A DNA stretch of 64,000 bases from Syntrophotalea carbinolica DSM 2380 (GTDB taxonomy: Bacteria > Desulfobacterota > Desulfuromonadia > Desulfuromonadales > Syntrophotaleaceae), in assembly GCF_000012885.1 (NCBI RefSeq), contig NC_007498.2, forward strand, positions 1-64,000, read 5' to 3'. The notes beneath the pieces were generated by a model that saw only the letters and a list, made by a program, of their open reading frames with translations, was not told the DNA's origin and ran no database searches. Each line of letters starts with the position of its first letter. The stretch's first letter is position 1. A program made the position numbers and the translations under genes. Positions 29,512 through 39,330 of this stretch are shown one piece after another.

Positions 29512-31854
29512 TTGCAGCCATCCGTCCGAGATTTTGAACTCCCCGAAGCTCTGCCTTTGTTGCCGGTGCGGGACGCGGTGATCTTTCCGCACATGATCCT
29601 GCCTTTGTACATCGGTCGCAGTCAGTCTCTGGCTGCGGTGGAACAAGCCTTGGCGGGCGATCGACTGATCATGCTGGCGTGTCAGAAAGAGCTGGGCCAG
29701 GAAACTCCGACCGCAGAGGATATCTACGCTTTTGGCTGTGTCGGGATGATCATGCGTTCCGTCAAATTACCTGATGGCCGCAGCAAGATCCTGGTACAGG
29801 GACTGGGCAAAGCGCATGTTGTGCACTACCTTTCCAGCGTGCCGTATTTTGCCGTCACCACCGAAGCCGTCGAGGATCTGGTCGTCGAATCATCCATGCA
29901 AACAGAGGCATTGATGCGTTCGGTACGCGAGCAATTAACCGAATTGCACGGCATGGGACGCTCGTTTTCCAACGAAGTACTGGTCGCCATGGAAAATATC
30001 GAGGATCCCGGTCATCTGGCGGATGTTGTGGCCAGCAATCTCGGACTGAAAGTCGCGGTTGTTCAGCCGTTGCTGGAAGAAAACGATCCTATCCGACGCT
30101 TGCACAAAGTCCAGGAGTTGTTGCTCCGGGAAACCGAACTGATCAACGTGCAGCAGCGCATACAGACCCAGGCTCGTGAGGAGATGGGAAGCTCACAGCG
30201 CGAATATTTTCTGCGGGAGCAGTTGCGCGCCATCCAGTCGGAACTGGGCGAAGCCGATGCCAAAGCGGAAGATCTTCTGGAACTGCGGGCCCAGATCGAC
30301 AAGGCCAAACTGCCGGCCGATGTCGGCAAGGAGGCGCACAAGCAACTGCGGCGTCTGGAGACCATGCCTGTAGAGGCGGCGGAATACGCCATGCTGCGTA
30401 CCTATCTGGAATGGTTGGCGGATCTGCCCTGGCAGAAGAGCACCCGCGACAGTATCGATCTGGCCGCGGCGCGGGCCATTCTGGACGAAGATCATTACGA
30501 TCTGGATAAGGTCAAAGAACGCATTCTGGAATTTCTTGCGGTATGCAAACTGAAAAAAAAGCTTAACGGGCCGGTGCTGTGTTTTGTCGGTCCGCCGGGG
30601 GTCGGTAAGACCAGTCTCGGCAAGTCGATTGCGCGCGCATTGGGGCGCAAATTCGTTCGTGTGTCGTTGGGCGGTTTGCGCGACGAGGCGGAAATCCGCG
30701 GTCACCGCCGCACCTATGTCGGAGCCTTGCCGGGACGGATTCTGCAGAGCATGAAACAGGCCGGCAGCAACAACCCGGTTTTCATGCTCGACGAACTGGA
30801 CAAGGTCGGGGGGGCCGATTTCCGCGGCGACCCTTCGGCGGCCCTGCTGGAATTGCTCGACCCCGAGCAGAATCACGCCTTTTCCGATCATTACATCAAT
30901 CTGCCGTTCGATCTCTCCAAGGTCATGTTCGTTGCCACGGCCAACGTTCTGGATAGCGTGCCGTCGGCTTTGCGGGATCGCCTCGAGGTGATCCGGCTGG
31001 CCGGTTACAGTACCGAGCAGAAGCTCGCGATTGCCCGGCGTTACCTCATCCCCCGGCAACTTGAGGCCAACGGTTTGCAGGAATCCGACCTCGCCATTTC
31101 CCGCAATGCCTTGTTGAAAGTCATCGGCGAATATACGGCCGAGGCCGGTTTGCGCAACCTGGAGCGCGAACTCGGCGGCATCTGCCGCAAGGTGGCGCGT
31201 CGCCGGGCGGAAAATGATCTGCGCCCCGTGCGGGTTACCAGCGGCACCCTGGCCTCTTATCTGGGACCATCCCGTTACCTCGACGAGGACAAGCTGGAGG
31301 AACACGAGGTCGGTGTGGTGACCGGCCTGGCCTGGACCGAGGTCGGCGGGCAGATTCTGCATGTCGAAGCCAGTATCATGCCTGGCAGCGGACAGTTGCA
31401 CCTAACCGGACAATTGGGGGACGTCATGAAGGAAAGTGCCCAGGCAGCCCTGAGTTACGCCCGGGCCCATGCCGGCCAGTGGGGTATCGATCCGGATTTT
31501 TACAAGTCTCTGGACATTCATATCCACGTGCCGGCCGGCGCCATCCCCAAGGATGGTCCGAGTGCCGGGGTCACCATCATGACTGCGCTGGTTTCGATAC
31601 TGTCGCAACGACCGGTCAATCGCGAGGTTGCCATGACCGGCGAAATCACCCTGCGTGGCCAGGTTTTGCCCATCGGTGGGGTCAAGGAAAAGCTTTTGGC
31701 AGCGGTTCGGGCCGGCATGCAAACCGTGGTGCTGCCCCGCCGTAACCAAAAGGATCTGGCCGATGTACCGGCGGGGTTGCGTCGCCGTTTGGCGTTGGTA
31801 TTTGCCGACCGGGTGGAAGATGTTCTGGCGGTGGCGTTGGAGGGAAAAGCGTGA
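29512..31854 (+). CDS. lon: ATP-dependent Lon protease
   Basis: Degrades damaged and regulatory proteins in the cytosol. The likely start is a TTG at 29512 with AAGGAG 6 nt upstream; an ATG at 29467 adds 15 nonconserved residues. The 780-residue protein has the N-terminal LON domain (LPLLPVRDAVIFPHM), AAA+ motifs (GPPGVGKTS; FMLDELDKVGGADFRGDPSAALLE) and the Ser-Lys dyad Ser684 (PKDGPSAGVTI) and Lys725 (GGVKEKLLAA). The next gene, thiL, overlaps its stop by 4 nt. Confidence 0.97.
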   Translation: MQPSVRDFELPEALPLLPVRDAVIFPHMILPLYIGRSQSLAAVEQALAGDRLIMLACQKELGQETPTAEDIYAFGCVGMIMRSVKLPDGRSKILVQGLGKAHVVHYLSSVPYFAVTTEAVEDLVVESSMQTEALMRSVREQLTELHGMGRSFSNEVLVAMENIEDPGHLADVVASNLGLKVAVVQPLLEENDPIRRLHKVQELLLRETELINVQQRIQTQAREEMGSSQREYFLREQLRAIQSELGEADAKAEDLLELRAQIDKAKLPADVGKEAHKQLRRLETMPVEAAEYAMLRTYLEWLADLPWQKSTRDSIDLAAARAILDEDHYDLDKVKERILEFLAVCKLKKKLNGPVLCFVGPPGVGKTSLGKSIARALGRKFVRVSLGGLRDEAEIRGHRRTYVGALPGRILQSMKQAGSNNPVFMLDELDKVGGADFRGDPSAALLELLDPEQNHAFSDHYINLPFDLSKVMFVATANVLDSVPSALRDRLEVIRLAGYSTEQKLAIARRYLIPRQLEANGLQESDLAISRNALLKVIGEYTAEAGLRNLERELGGICRKVARRRAENDLRPVRVTSGTLASYLGPSRYLDEDKLEEHEVGVVTGLAWTEVGGQILHVEASIMPGSGQLHLTGQLGDVMKESAQAALSYARAHAGQWGIDPDFYKSLDIHIHVPAGAIPKDGPSAGVTIMTALVSILSQRPVNREVAMTGEITLRGQVLPIGGVKEKLLAAVRAGMQTVVLPRRNQKDLADVPAGLRRRLALVFADRVEDVLAVALEGKA

Positions 31855-32840
31855 AACTGGCGGAGTTGGGAGAATTCGGTTTTATCAAGCGCATTCGCGC
31901 GGCGGCAGCATCCGGCGAGGGGGTTTGCCACAGCATCGGGGACGATTGCGCGGTCCTCGAATTGCCGCCGGGCCAGCGTCTGCTGACCACCAAGGATCTG
32001 CTTATCGAAGGGGTTCATTTTCAGCGGGCCTGGACCGACAGCCGCAGTTTGGGGCGTAAAAGTGTGTCGGTCAATGTCAGTGATATCGCGGCCATGGGTG
32101 GCCGTCCGCGCCACCTTTACCTGGGGCTTGGCGTGCCCGCTGATTTCAGCGTCGAAGAGCTCCAGCTTTTCATGGATGGCTTTCTCGAAGCGGTCACGGC
32201 CTATGGTGCTTGCCTGGTCGGCGGTGATACCTGTCGTTCGCCGGGGCCGCTGCTGATCAGCGTGACCGCCGAAGGTTCCGTAGCAGCGGGTCGCGAAGTG
32301 CGCCGCGCCGGGGCGGGTATCGGGCAGATCATCTATGTTTCCGGAACCCTGGGCGACAGCGCCCTGGCGTTGCAGCAGCTGGGTAAAGGCGAAGTTCCCG
32401 ATTCGTTTTTAGCCTCCCGGCACCACGATCCCACCGCCCGCGTGGCTCTCGGGCAGGCTCTGGCGCAAGCCGGACTGGCAACTGCGATGATCGATATATC
32501 CGACGGTGTGCTGGCGGACTTGGGTCATATTCTGAAGGCCTCCTCCGTGGGCGCCCTGCTGGAGGAATCGCTGTTGCCCTTATCCGGGGCCTTTCGGGCG
32601 GTTCTGCAGCATGCTCCACATCTGCTGCAGCTGGCTTTAAGTGGTGGAGAGGATTACGAATTGTTATTCACTGTAGCGCCGGAGCGCGAAGCGGAAGTGG
32701 ATGCCCTGGCCCGCACCCTGGCACTGCCTCTGACGCGTATCGGTGTCATAACCTCTGCCGATGAAGGATTGCGACTGCGCGCCGCCGACGGTAGTCTGCG
32801 TCCCGCCGAGGGCAAGGGCTTCAATCATTTCGCGCAGTAG
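31851..32840 (+). CDS. thiL: Thiamine-monophosphate kinase
   Basis: Phosphorylates thiamine phosphate to thiamine diphosphate, the last step of cofactor synthesis. The protein is 329 residues. Motifs include IGDDCAVLE near residue 25, SVNVSDIAAMGGRP, GGDTCRSPGPL and SGGEDYELLFTV near the C-terminus, all typical of ThiL (AIR synthase fold). The GTG start (31851) overlaps the lon stop as GTGA and has a GGAGG 7 nt upstream. Translation is likely coupled to lon. Confidence 0.95.
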   Translation: MKLAELGEFGFIKRIRAAAASGEGVCHSIGDDCAVLELPPGQRLLTTKDLLIEGVHFQRAWTDSRSLGRKSVSVNVSDIAAMGGRPRHLYLGLGVPADFSVEELQLFMDGFLEAVTAYGACLVGGDTCRSPGPLLISVTAEGSVAAGREVRRAGAGIGQIIYVSGTLGDSALALQQLGKGEVPDSFLASRHHDPTARVALGQALAQAGLATAMIDISDGVLADLGHILKASSVGALLEESLLPLSGAFRAVLQHAPHLLQLALSGGEDYELLFTVAPEREAEVDALARTLALPLTRIGVITSADEGLRLRAADGSLRPAEGKGFNHFAQ

Positions 32841-32956
32841 GTGTTTTTGGCCAACAGATCTAAACCAAAAGGGAACCCATCCGTCTGATTCCAAGCTGTC
32901 CGTGGGCTGGCTGCATGTGGAACGATCCTTGCTGTTATCAGGTATAAATTGAAAAC

Positions 32957-32985
32957 CGGCGGCGCGCCTGCCGCTGTCTTTTTAT
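32957..32985 (+). terminator. Probable terminator after thiL
   Basis: A GC-rich hairpin, CGGCGGC (32957-32963) with GCCGCTG (32970-32976), followed by TCTTTTTATA. It would end the lon-thiL transcript before the chemotaxis genes. Confidence 0.5.
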
Positions 32986-33012
32986 ATCGTCCCGCCCATC
33001 AAAGGAGCCGTC

Positions 33013-34290
33013 ATGAGAGTTGAGATCACCTACAAGTTTGTCATGGGGTTTATCATCGTGGTCGCCTCGATCGTGGCGCTGAACTACCTGGTTCCCGCTA
33101 CGGGGCTGGTGCCCGATTATCTAGAACAGACCTTGTCGACGACCTGTGCCTTGCTGGTCGGTCTTTTGCTCGGCTGGTTCTTTTCCAAAGCGTTTACCGC
33201 CAATATTCTGGTTTTGAAAAACGCTGCCGAGCGCATCAGCGACGGTGACCTGTCCGAGACCATTTATCTGCCCAACAACCTGTTTCCCGATGAGACCGCG
33301 GAGTTGGCCGATTCCCTTAACCAGGTAACGACCAGCCTGCGGGAACTGGTCGGCTATATCCGCACCTCTTCCTCCAAAGTTGCCGAAGAATCGCAGGGGT
33401 TATCCACCATGTCCCAGGAGGTAACCGCTTCGGCTCACGAAGTGACCGGCGCGGTGGAAATGATCAGCCACGGCGCGGAAACCCAGGCGGCCATGGTAGA
33501 GAAAGCCTCCGAGCACTTTCGACAGATGGCCCGGTCGGTGGACCAGGTGGCCGAGGCTGCCAGGGCTGTCGCCGGGGCGGCGGGGGAAACGGTACAGACA
33601 GCGGAGCGGGGAGGACAGGTGGTCACTCTGGCCATGACCAAGCTCGGTCAGGTCCTCGATGGGGTGGAGCAGCACGGCCAGCAGATGATGACGTTCAGTT
33701 CCCGGGTGCAGAAAATCGGCAAGGTGGCCGATTTTATCACTGTCCTTTCGCAAAAGACCAATCTCCTGGCACTCAATGCTTCTATCGAGGCGGCGCGTGC
33801 CGGCGAGCAAGGCCGTGGTTTTACCGTCGTGGCTGAAGAAATCTGTAAATTGGCCGATTCCTCGGAACGCGCCATGGCGGAAATTACCGAAATGATCAAC
33901 ACCCTGCAAGAGGAGAGTGCCCAGGTGCAGGAGGTGTTGAAGGAAAACGTTCTGGAGATGAGTTCCGGACGTTCGGCGGTGCTCCGCACCGGACAAACTT
34001 TTGAGGAAATCGTCACCACGGCCAAGGTCGCCGGAGAACGGGCCGAGGGCATAAGTGTCCTGTCGAGAAAACAGGTGGACGAGGTCGAGAAGATGGCCGA
34101 TGCCGTTGATGAAATTGCTCGTGTGGTCACGGAGAATGCCGCGGCCAGCGAAGAATCCTCTGCCGCCAGCGAACAACAGTCGGCCGCCATGGAGCGTATG
34201 GCTCTTTCCGCCCAGGGTCTCAATGCCCTGGCTGAAGAACTGCAGGAGCGGGTCAGTCGGTTTCACCTTGGAACCCTGCGGAACCCCTGA
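33013..34290 (+). CDS. Methyl-accepting chemotaxis protein
   Basis: A 425-residue receptor with two transmembrane helices close together (residues about 8-26 and 43-60), so there is almost no periplasmic sensor. A HAMP-like segment (SKAFTANILVLKNAAERISDGDLSETI) follows, then a coiled coil with the signalling tip ([33 protein letters not shown]). The lack of an outer domain suggests it senses something in the membrane or cytoplasm. It heads a cheW-cheA unit; cheW starts on its TGATG stop. Confidence 0.92.
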   Translation: MRVEITYKFVMGFIIVVASIVALNYLVPATGLVPDYLEQTLSTTCALLVGLLLGWFFSKAFTANILVLKNAAERISDGDLSETIYLPNNLFPDETAELADSLNQVTTSLRELVGYIRTSSSKVAEESQGLSTMSQEVTASAHEVTGAVEMISHGAETQAAMVEKASEHFRQMARSVDQVAEAARAVAGAAGETVQTAERGGQVVTLAMTKLGQVLDGVEQHGQQMMTFSSRVQKIGKVADFITVLSQKTNLLALNASIEAARAGEQGRGFTVVAEEICKLADSSERAMAEITEMINTLQEESAQVQEVLKENVLEMSSGRSAVLRTGQTFEEIVTTAKVAGERAEGISVLSRKQVDEVEKMADAVDEIARVVTENAAASEESSAASEQQSAAMERMALSAQGLNALAEELQERVSRFHLGTLRNP

Positions 34291-34730
34291 TGGCGCGTAC
34301 TTTGTTGCTGGCTTCGGGCCGGTCGTTGTTCGGACTTGATATCCGGGATGTTCGCGAGGTTCTCAAGGGCGAGCCTGTGCATCAGGTGCCGTTGGCACCG
34401 GCCGGTCTGCTGGGGGCCATCAATGTGCACGATACGGTGGTGCCGGTCATTGATTTTGGCCGTCTGCTCGGTAGGGACCATGCGCCGGTGGATCAGGTTG
34501 TGGTCCTGGAATCTCACCCGTTAGCGCTGGCGGTAACCGCGGTGCATGGTCTGTGTACCCCTGTGTTATGTCTGCCCGGTGGGATTGTGCATCCTTGGGT
34601 TCACGAGGTGTTCATCAGTAGCCGCGGCATCGCCGGTTTGATCGATGCCGTCGTTTTGCAGCAGACGCTGCAGCGGTGGCTGACACCGGCTGGATGTATG
34701 ACATCAGCCTCTCGGCCGGATCGGATCTGA
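34290..34730 (+). CDS. cheW: CheW-like coupling protein
   Basis: A 146-residue scaffold that links receptors to CheA. The CheW fold pattern is visible: FGLDIRDVREVLKGEPVHQVPLAPAGLLGAINVHDTVVPVIDFGRLLG (shown in its family blocks DIRDVREVL and LGAINVHDTVVPVID). The ATG overlaps the MCP stop by one base (TGATG). cheA follows within 2 nt when its GTG start is used. Confidence 0.88.
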   Translation: MARTLLLASGRSLFGLDIRDVREVLKGEPVHQVPLAPAGLLGAINVHDTVVPVIDFGRLLGRDHAPVDQVVVLESHPLALAVTAVHGLCTPVLCLPGGIVHPWVHEVFISSRGIAGLIDAVVLQQTLQRWLTPAGCMTSASRPDRI

Positions 34731-34732
34731 GG

Positions 34733-36517
34733 GTGAATCAACACCAGTATCTGCAAATTTTTCTGGACGAATCCCGCGAGCATCTCCTCGGCATGCAGCA
34801 CTGGCTGGAGGTGTTGGCCGAACAACCGCAGAACCGCCAGGGTCTGGATGCCTTGTTCCGGTCGGTGCATTCCATCAAGGGCATGGCTGCCAGCATGGGA
34901 TTTCGCCGTTTGGCGGCCATGGCCCATGCCATGGAAGACGGGCTGGACAGATTACGGCGTAGCGGCCGACTGCCGGCTGAAGCGGTGACACAGTTACAAC
35001 AGGGCGTTGACGACCTGGAACAGAGGCTTGCCGATGTGGTGGCGGGGCGGCCGGAAAGGGACGATACCGATCAGGTTGTCCCCTCTCAAGAATGTCTGCA
35101 GCATCTGTGTATCCGCATGCCGGAGGCGGCGGTTTCGCGCTGGCTGTTACTGATAAACGAATTGATGCGACTCGGAACCCTGCAAAATTGCAGGCCCGAA
35201 CCGGACACGATTGCCGAAGGCACATTGCCGGAGGTACTGGAGCTCGATCTGCTTTGCAGTTGCACGGTCGAGGAGATCGCCCAGCGTTGCCGACAGGTTT
35301 CTCCTGGGATCGATGTGCAGGGGATATGCGCATCCGGCCCGGCTCCGGATATGCCGGTGCACCACGGTGTCGGTCAGGCCACGGTGCGGGTTTCCACCCG
35401 TTTGCTGGATCGTTTTGTCGGGTTGACCGGGGAACTGTTGACGGCACGCCATCGGTTGCAGGAATCTCTGCAGAAAGGCCAAGCGCAGGAGATTGAAGAC
35501 AGCGCTCTGCTCCTTGATCGGTTGCTTGCCGATCTGCGTCACCAGGTCCTTGATGCCCGTATGGTGCCTTTGGAGGCGGTCACAGCCACATTGCCGAGGC
35601 TGGTCAGGGAGTTGTGCCGAAAAACAGGCAAAGATATCCAGTTGAAGTTGGATGGAACCGAAGTTCACCTCGATCGCGCCATACTCGAGGCCTTGTCCGA
35701 CCCTTTGCAGCACATGGTGCGCAATGCCGTGGATCACGGAATCGAAGATCGCGGGACCATTACCATTTCAGCTCAGCGCGATCGCGATCGGGTGACTCTC
35801 GATGTTCGTGACGACGGTCGGGGGCTGGATCGCGAGCGGCTCGCAGCCCGCGCGCGGGATATGGGGTTTTGCGAAGCAGGGCAGGCTGCCGGCATGAGCG
35901 ATGCCGCGTTACTGCAGCTTATCTGCCAGCCCGGTTTTACCACCGCTTCGCGCCTGACGGAGATTTCCGGTCGGGGCATCGGTATGGATGTGGTGCGGCA
36001 TACGATCGACAAGCTTGGCGGTTCGCTGCAACTTGTTTCGGAACCGGACCAGGGCGTCTGTTTTCGATTCATCCTGCCCCTGACGGTATCCATTGTTCCG
36101 GTGTTGCTGGTAGAAGCCGGCGGGCAGACGGTCGCTTTGCCTGTCATGTGGATCGAGCAGACCCTGGACATTCCGGCGCGGCAATTGGTCGCGGCCGGCG
36201 GTGATCATGTCGCCGAACTTGAAGATCGCAGGCTGCCGGTATATTTTTTATCCAACCTGCTGGGGCGGCCTACAGCCGGCCAGGGGACGGGCTCCAGCAT
36301 CGTCTGCGAGCTGCGTGGCGGAGAAGCCGGCCTGGTGGTGGACGCGGTTGCCGGGCAGCAGGACGTATTCGTCAAACCCCTGTCTTTTCCATTGAACCAT
36401 ATCCAAGGCTTGAGCGGTGCCACCATCCTCGGCGATGGCCGAATCATCTTTCTGCTCGATCCTTGTGCGCTGCTGTTGAGCTATCGGTCGCAAGCGACCA
36501 AAGGAGATATGCTGTGA
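34733..36517 (+). CDS. cheA: Chemotaxis histidine kinase CheA
   Basis: A 594-residue kinase. I prefer the GTG at 34733 (MNQHQYLQIFLDESREH), 3 nt after the cheW stop, over a GTG at 34676 inside cheW. The HPt domain has phospho-acceptor His46 (RSVHSIKGMAASMGF). A middle domain of about residues 115-195 replaces a standard P2. The dimerisation, ATPase (MVRNAVDHGIE; SGRGIGMDVV) and CheW-like regulatory domains follow in order. No CheY, CheB or CheR gene is adjacent. The output is therefore encoded elsewhere. Confidence 0.93.
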   Translation: MNQHQYLQIFLDESREHLLGMQHWLEVLAEQPQNRQGLDALFRSVHSIKGMAASMGFRRLAAMAHAMEDGLDRLRRSGRLPAEAVTQLQQGVDDLEQRLADVVAGRPERDDTDQVVPSQECLQHLCIRMPEAAVSRWLLLINELMRLGTLQNCRPEPDTIAEGTLPEVLELDLLCSCTVEEIAQRCRQVSPGIDVQGICASGPAPDMPVHHGVGQATVRVSTRLLDRFVGLTGELLTARHRLQESLQKGQAQEIEDSALLLDRLLADLRHQVLDARMVPLEAVTATLPRLVRELCRKTGKDIQLKLDGTEVHLDRAILEALSDPLQHMVRNAVDHGIEDRGTITISAQRDRDRVTLDVRDDGRGLDRERLAARARDMGFCEAGQAAGMSDAALLQLICQPGFTTASRLTEISGRGIGMDVVRHTIDKLGGSLQLVSEPDQGVCFRFILPLTVSIVPVLLVEAGGQTVALPVMWIEQTLDIPARQLVAAGGDHVAELEDRRLPVYFLSNLLGRPTAGQGTGSSIVCELRGGEAGLVVDAVAGQQDVFVKPLSFPLNHIQGLSGATILGDGRIIFLLDPCALLLSYRSQATKGDML

Positions 36518-37260
36518 CAAAACCCGCAATGCTGCACGTTTTTTGTCTGCTGCTGCTGGCGGCCTGGGTGTGCCCGGCCGTTCATGCTGAATCGGCTCGT
36601 CTGGAGACGGTAACGGCGGCTCTGCAGGCACCTTTTCAAAATCAGACAAAGCACAATCGGATACGGGATTTTCAGGCCGATTTCACTCAGGAAGCTTATC
36701 TGGGTTCTTTGGACCAGGTCCAGACCGCCAGTGGTCGGGTCATCGTGCGCTTGGCTCCGTGTCAAGGCTCCTCCGCCTGGTTTCGTTGGGAATACCTGCT
36801 CCCCGATCCCCAGTTGATCGTGTCGGACGGTAGCACGGTGTGGGTCTATATGCCGGAAAACCGCCAGGTGATGGAATCGCCCATGCCTGCCGAGGGTAAG
36901 GCCGGCACGGACAACCCCCTGGCCTTCCTTACCGACCTTGGCAATCTTAACCGGCAGTTTGCCGTTACCTGGGGGGAGCCCCGCCAGAGTCCCGAGGGGC
37001 ATTACCGCCTGCTGCTGCGACCGCTGCAGCCTTCCGCCTATCTTGAGCAACTGCTGCTCGAGGTGGACAAGGCGGTGGTGGACGGCCAGACCGGCTATCC
37101 GTTGCGCGCGGCCACTCTTTTCGGAAGCGGCGGCAACCGTACGACCATACGTTTCAGCACGCCGCTTCTCAATCAGAACCCGGAGCGCGCTCTGTTTCAT
37201 TTCACGCCGCCGGCCGGCACCGAAGTTCTGCGTCCCGAACAGGGGGCTTTCGGGCAGTGA
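36514..37260 (+). CDS. lolA: Outer-membrane lipoprotein carrier protein LolA
   Basis: Periplasmic chaperone that ferries lipoproteins to the outer membrane. I start at the GTG 36514 (AAGGAG 7 nt upstream), whose product opens with a signal peptide (MLHVFCLLLLAAWVCPAVHA, cut after VHA). The body shows the LolA pattern: IRDFQADFTQEAY, SGRVIVRLAP, WFRWEYLLPDPQLIVSDGSTVWVYMPENRQVM. About 248 residues. Its GTGA overlaps the cheA stop, so the two are translationally coupled, an unusual partner for a chemotaxis operon. Confidence 0.88.
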   Translation: MTKPAMLHVFCLLLLAAWVCPAVHAESARLETVTAALQAPFQNQTKHNRIRDFQADFTQEAYLGSLDQVQTASGRVIVRLAPCQGSSAWFRWEYLLPDPQLIVSDGSTVWVYMPENRQVMESPMPAEGKAGTDNPLAFLTDLGNLNRQFAVTWGEPRQSPEGHYRLLLRPLQPSAYLEQLLLEVDKAVVDGQTGYPLRAATLFGSGGNRTTIRFSTPLLNQNPERALFHFTPPAGTEVLRPEQGAFGQ

Positions 37261-37411
37261 GTCTGGGCTAACGAGCGGCCCTCAACGGCGGCCGACGGTT
37301 GCCAGGGTGGGGGGCAATCTCCGGGTCGGGCAGGAAAAGCATTCCCTGTTTGCCTGCCCTATGGTATAAGCCATTGATCAATCTGGAAAATTTTGCTGGA
37401 AGGGGTATGCT

Positions 37412-37897
37412 ATGCCAAGTTTCGATATTGTGTCCAAAGTCGACATGCAGGAAATCGACAATGCCGTCAATCAGGCCTTGAAGGAGATTCTCCAGCGTTA
37501 CGATTTCAAGGGGACGCACAACGAGATCAAGCTGGAAAACGAGGCCATCGTTTTGCTCGGGGCCGACGATTACAAGTTGGATGCCGTGATTGACGTGCTT
37601 AAAGGGAAGCTGGCCAAACGCAATGTTTCTCCTAAATGTCTCGATTTCGGCAAAAAAGAACCCGCTTCCGGCACCGCGGTACGCCAGAGGGTGGCGATCG
37701 TGCAGGGGATTTCCAAGGAAAAGGGCAAGGAAATCTGCAAGCTCATAAAGAACAGTAAACTCAAGGTCCAGGCCCAGATCATGGACGACCAGGTTCGCGT
37801 TTCGGGCAAAAAAATCGATGACCTGCAGAGCGTTATACAGCTTCTCAAGGGTCAGGACGTAGGTATCGAACTGCAGTTTATCAACATGCGCTCCTGA
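37412..37897 (+). CDS. YajQ family protein (nucleotide-binding, c-di-GMP-linked)
   Basis: A 161-residue cytosolic protein. [21 protein letters not shown] at the start, YDFKGT and the C-terminal [17 protein letters not shown] are the YajQ signature. Some YajQ proteins bind cyclic di-GMP and act in gene regulation, while others are described as nucleic-acid-binding; the ligand here is not known. A good ribosome site (ggaagggg) precedes the ATG. The gap before it has a GGGCAGG/CCTGCCC inverted repeat (37328-37359). Confidence 0.92.
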   Translation: MPSFDIVSKVDMQEIDNAVNQALKEILQRYDFKGTHNEIKLENEAIVLLGADDYKLDAVIDVLKGKLAKRNVSPKCLDFGKKEPASGTAVRQRVAIVQGISKEKGKEICKLIKNSKLKVQAQIMDDQVRVSGKKIDDLQSVIQLLKGQDVGIELQFINMRS

Positions 37898-37936
37898 TAC
37901 CGGGTGACCGTACAGGACGTGAAGGAATCAGACTCC

Positions 37937-39286
37937 GTGGAAAAACGCAAAGTCAGTATGATCAGCCTGGGCTGCGCCAAAAATCTGGTGGATGCCGAGG
38001 TGATGTTGGGGTATCTGCCCCAGGATCGGTTTGAAATTACCACCGATGAGGCTCAGGCGGATATCATTATCGTCAATACCTGTGGTTTCATCAGCGACGC
38101 CAAAGAGGAATCGGTGGAAACCCTTCTCGAGGCCATCGAATATAAAAAATCCGGCAACTGTACCTTGCTGGTGGTGACTGGTTGCCTGTCCCAGCGTTAT
38201 GCGGAAGATATGGCCAAGGAACTGCCGGAGGTCGATATTCTGCTCGGCACCGGTGATGTGCCGCGCATCCTGGAACTCATTGAAGCCCACGACCGTGGCG
38301 AAGATGTTCGCCAGTCGGTGGGCTTGCCGCAGTATCTTTACGATCACACCACTCCGCGAGTCGCTTCTTCGCCGTTTTATTCGACCTATGTGAAAATCGC
38401 CGAGGGCTGCAACAATCTCTGCTCCTACTGTATCATTCCGCAGCTGCGCGGGCCGCTGCGCTCCCGTTCCATCGCATCGGTGGTGGCCGAAGTGGAACGC
38501 CTGGTGGCGGCAGGGGCGCAGGAAGTCAATCTTATCGCTCAGGACATCACGGCTTTCGGTGCCGACCGCCACGACGGGGCCAGCCTGGAGGGGCTGCTAC
38601 GCGAGCTGGTCAAGATTTCCGAGCTGCGCTGGCTGCGCCTGCTGTACGCCTATCCCGACGGTATCAGCGATGAACTGATCGAGCTGGTGGCGACCGAGGA
38701 AAAGATCTGCAGTTATTTCGATGTGCCCCTGCAGCATATCGATGATCGGGTGCTGGCGCGCATGAATCGGCGGGTCGGGGAAGATACCATTCGTGATCTT
38801 ATCCATCGCATGCGTCAGCGGATTCCCGATTTGACGCTGCGGACTTCGTTTATCGTCGGTTTTCCCGGCGAAACGGATGCGGAATTCGCCAAGTTGCTGG
38901 CGTTTGTCGAGGAGGGCCATTTCGACCGGGTTGGCGTGTTCCGCTACTCCCGCGAAGAAGATACGCCGGCGGCAAGCTTGCCCGACCAAGTGCCCGAAGG
39001 GGTCAAAAAAAGCCGCTACAACAAACTGATGAAGGCCCAGCAGCGGGTTTCTTTCCGCCGCAACCGGGCCCTGATCGGACGTGTTGAGCCGGTGCTGGTC
39101 GAAGGCTACAGCGAAGAGACCGAGCTGCTTCTCAGCGGGCGCAGTATTCGCCAGGCCCCCGATGTCGACGGGCAGGTTTACATCACCGCCGGTCAGGCCG
39201 ATGTCGGACAGATCGTACCGTTGCGTATTACCGATTCGTCGGAATACGATCTTATCGGTGAAATCGTCGACGAGTCCGACGAGTAA
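37937..39286 (+). CDS. rimO: Ribosomal protein S12 methylthiotransferase RimO
   Basis: Radical SAM enzyme that methylthiolates the conserved Asp of ribosomal protein S12. The N-terminal MTTase domain has SLGCAKN, VNTCGF and TGCLSQRY; the radical SAM Cys triad is CNNLCSYC; a TRAM domain ends the protein. Three GTG codons are possible starts (37904, 37919, 37937); the last has AAGGA 10 nt upstream and gives [13 protein letters not shown], the typical N-terminus. That makes about 449 residues. Confidence 0.94.
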   Translation: MEKRKVSMISLGCAKNLVDAEVMLGYLPQDRFEITTDEAQADIIIVNTCGFISDAKEESVETLLEAIEYKKSGNCTLLVVTGCLSQRYAEDMAKELPEVDILLGTGDVPRILELIEAHDRGEDVRQSVGLPQYLYDHTTPRVASSPFYSTYVKIAEGCNNLCSYCIIPQLRGPLRSRSIASVVAEVERLVAAGAQEVNLIAQDITAFGADRHDGASLEGLLRELVKISELRWLRLLYAYPDGISDELIELVATEEKICSYFDVPLQHIDDRVLARMNRRVGEDTIRDLIHRMRQRIPDLTLRTSFIVGFPGETDAEFAKLLAFVEEGHFDRVGVFRYSREEDTPAASLPDQVPEGVKKSRYNKLMKAQQRVSFRRNRALIGRVEPVLVEGYSEETELLLSGRSIRQAPDVDGQVYITAGQADVGQIVPLRITDSSEYDLIGEIVDESDE

Positions 39287-39330
39287 CCCCCTTCCCATAA
39301 CCCTGTTTCCTCTGTTGCGGAGGTGGTTCC

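Noticed and set aside
37328-37359. GGGCAGG/CCTGCCC inverted repeat as terminator of lolA
   Set aside because: An 18-nt loop and no T-tract after the stem, so no convincing terminator; kept only as a note under the YajQ gene.
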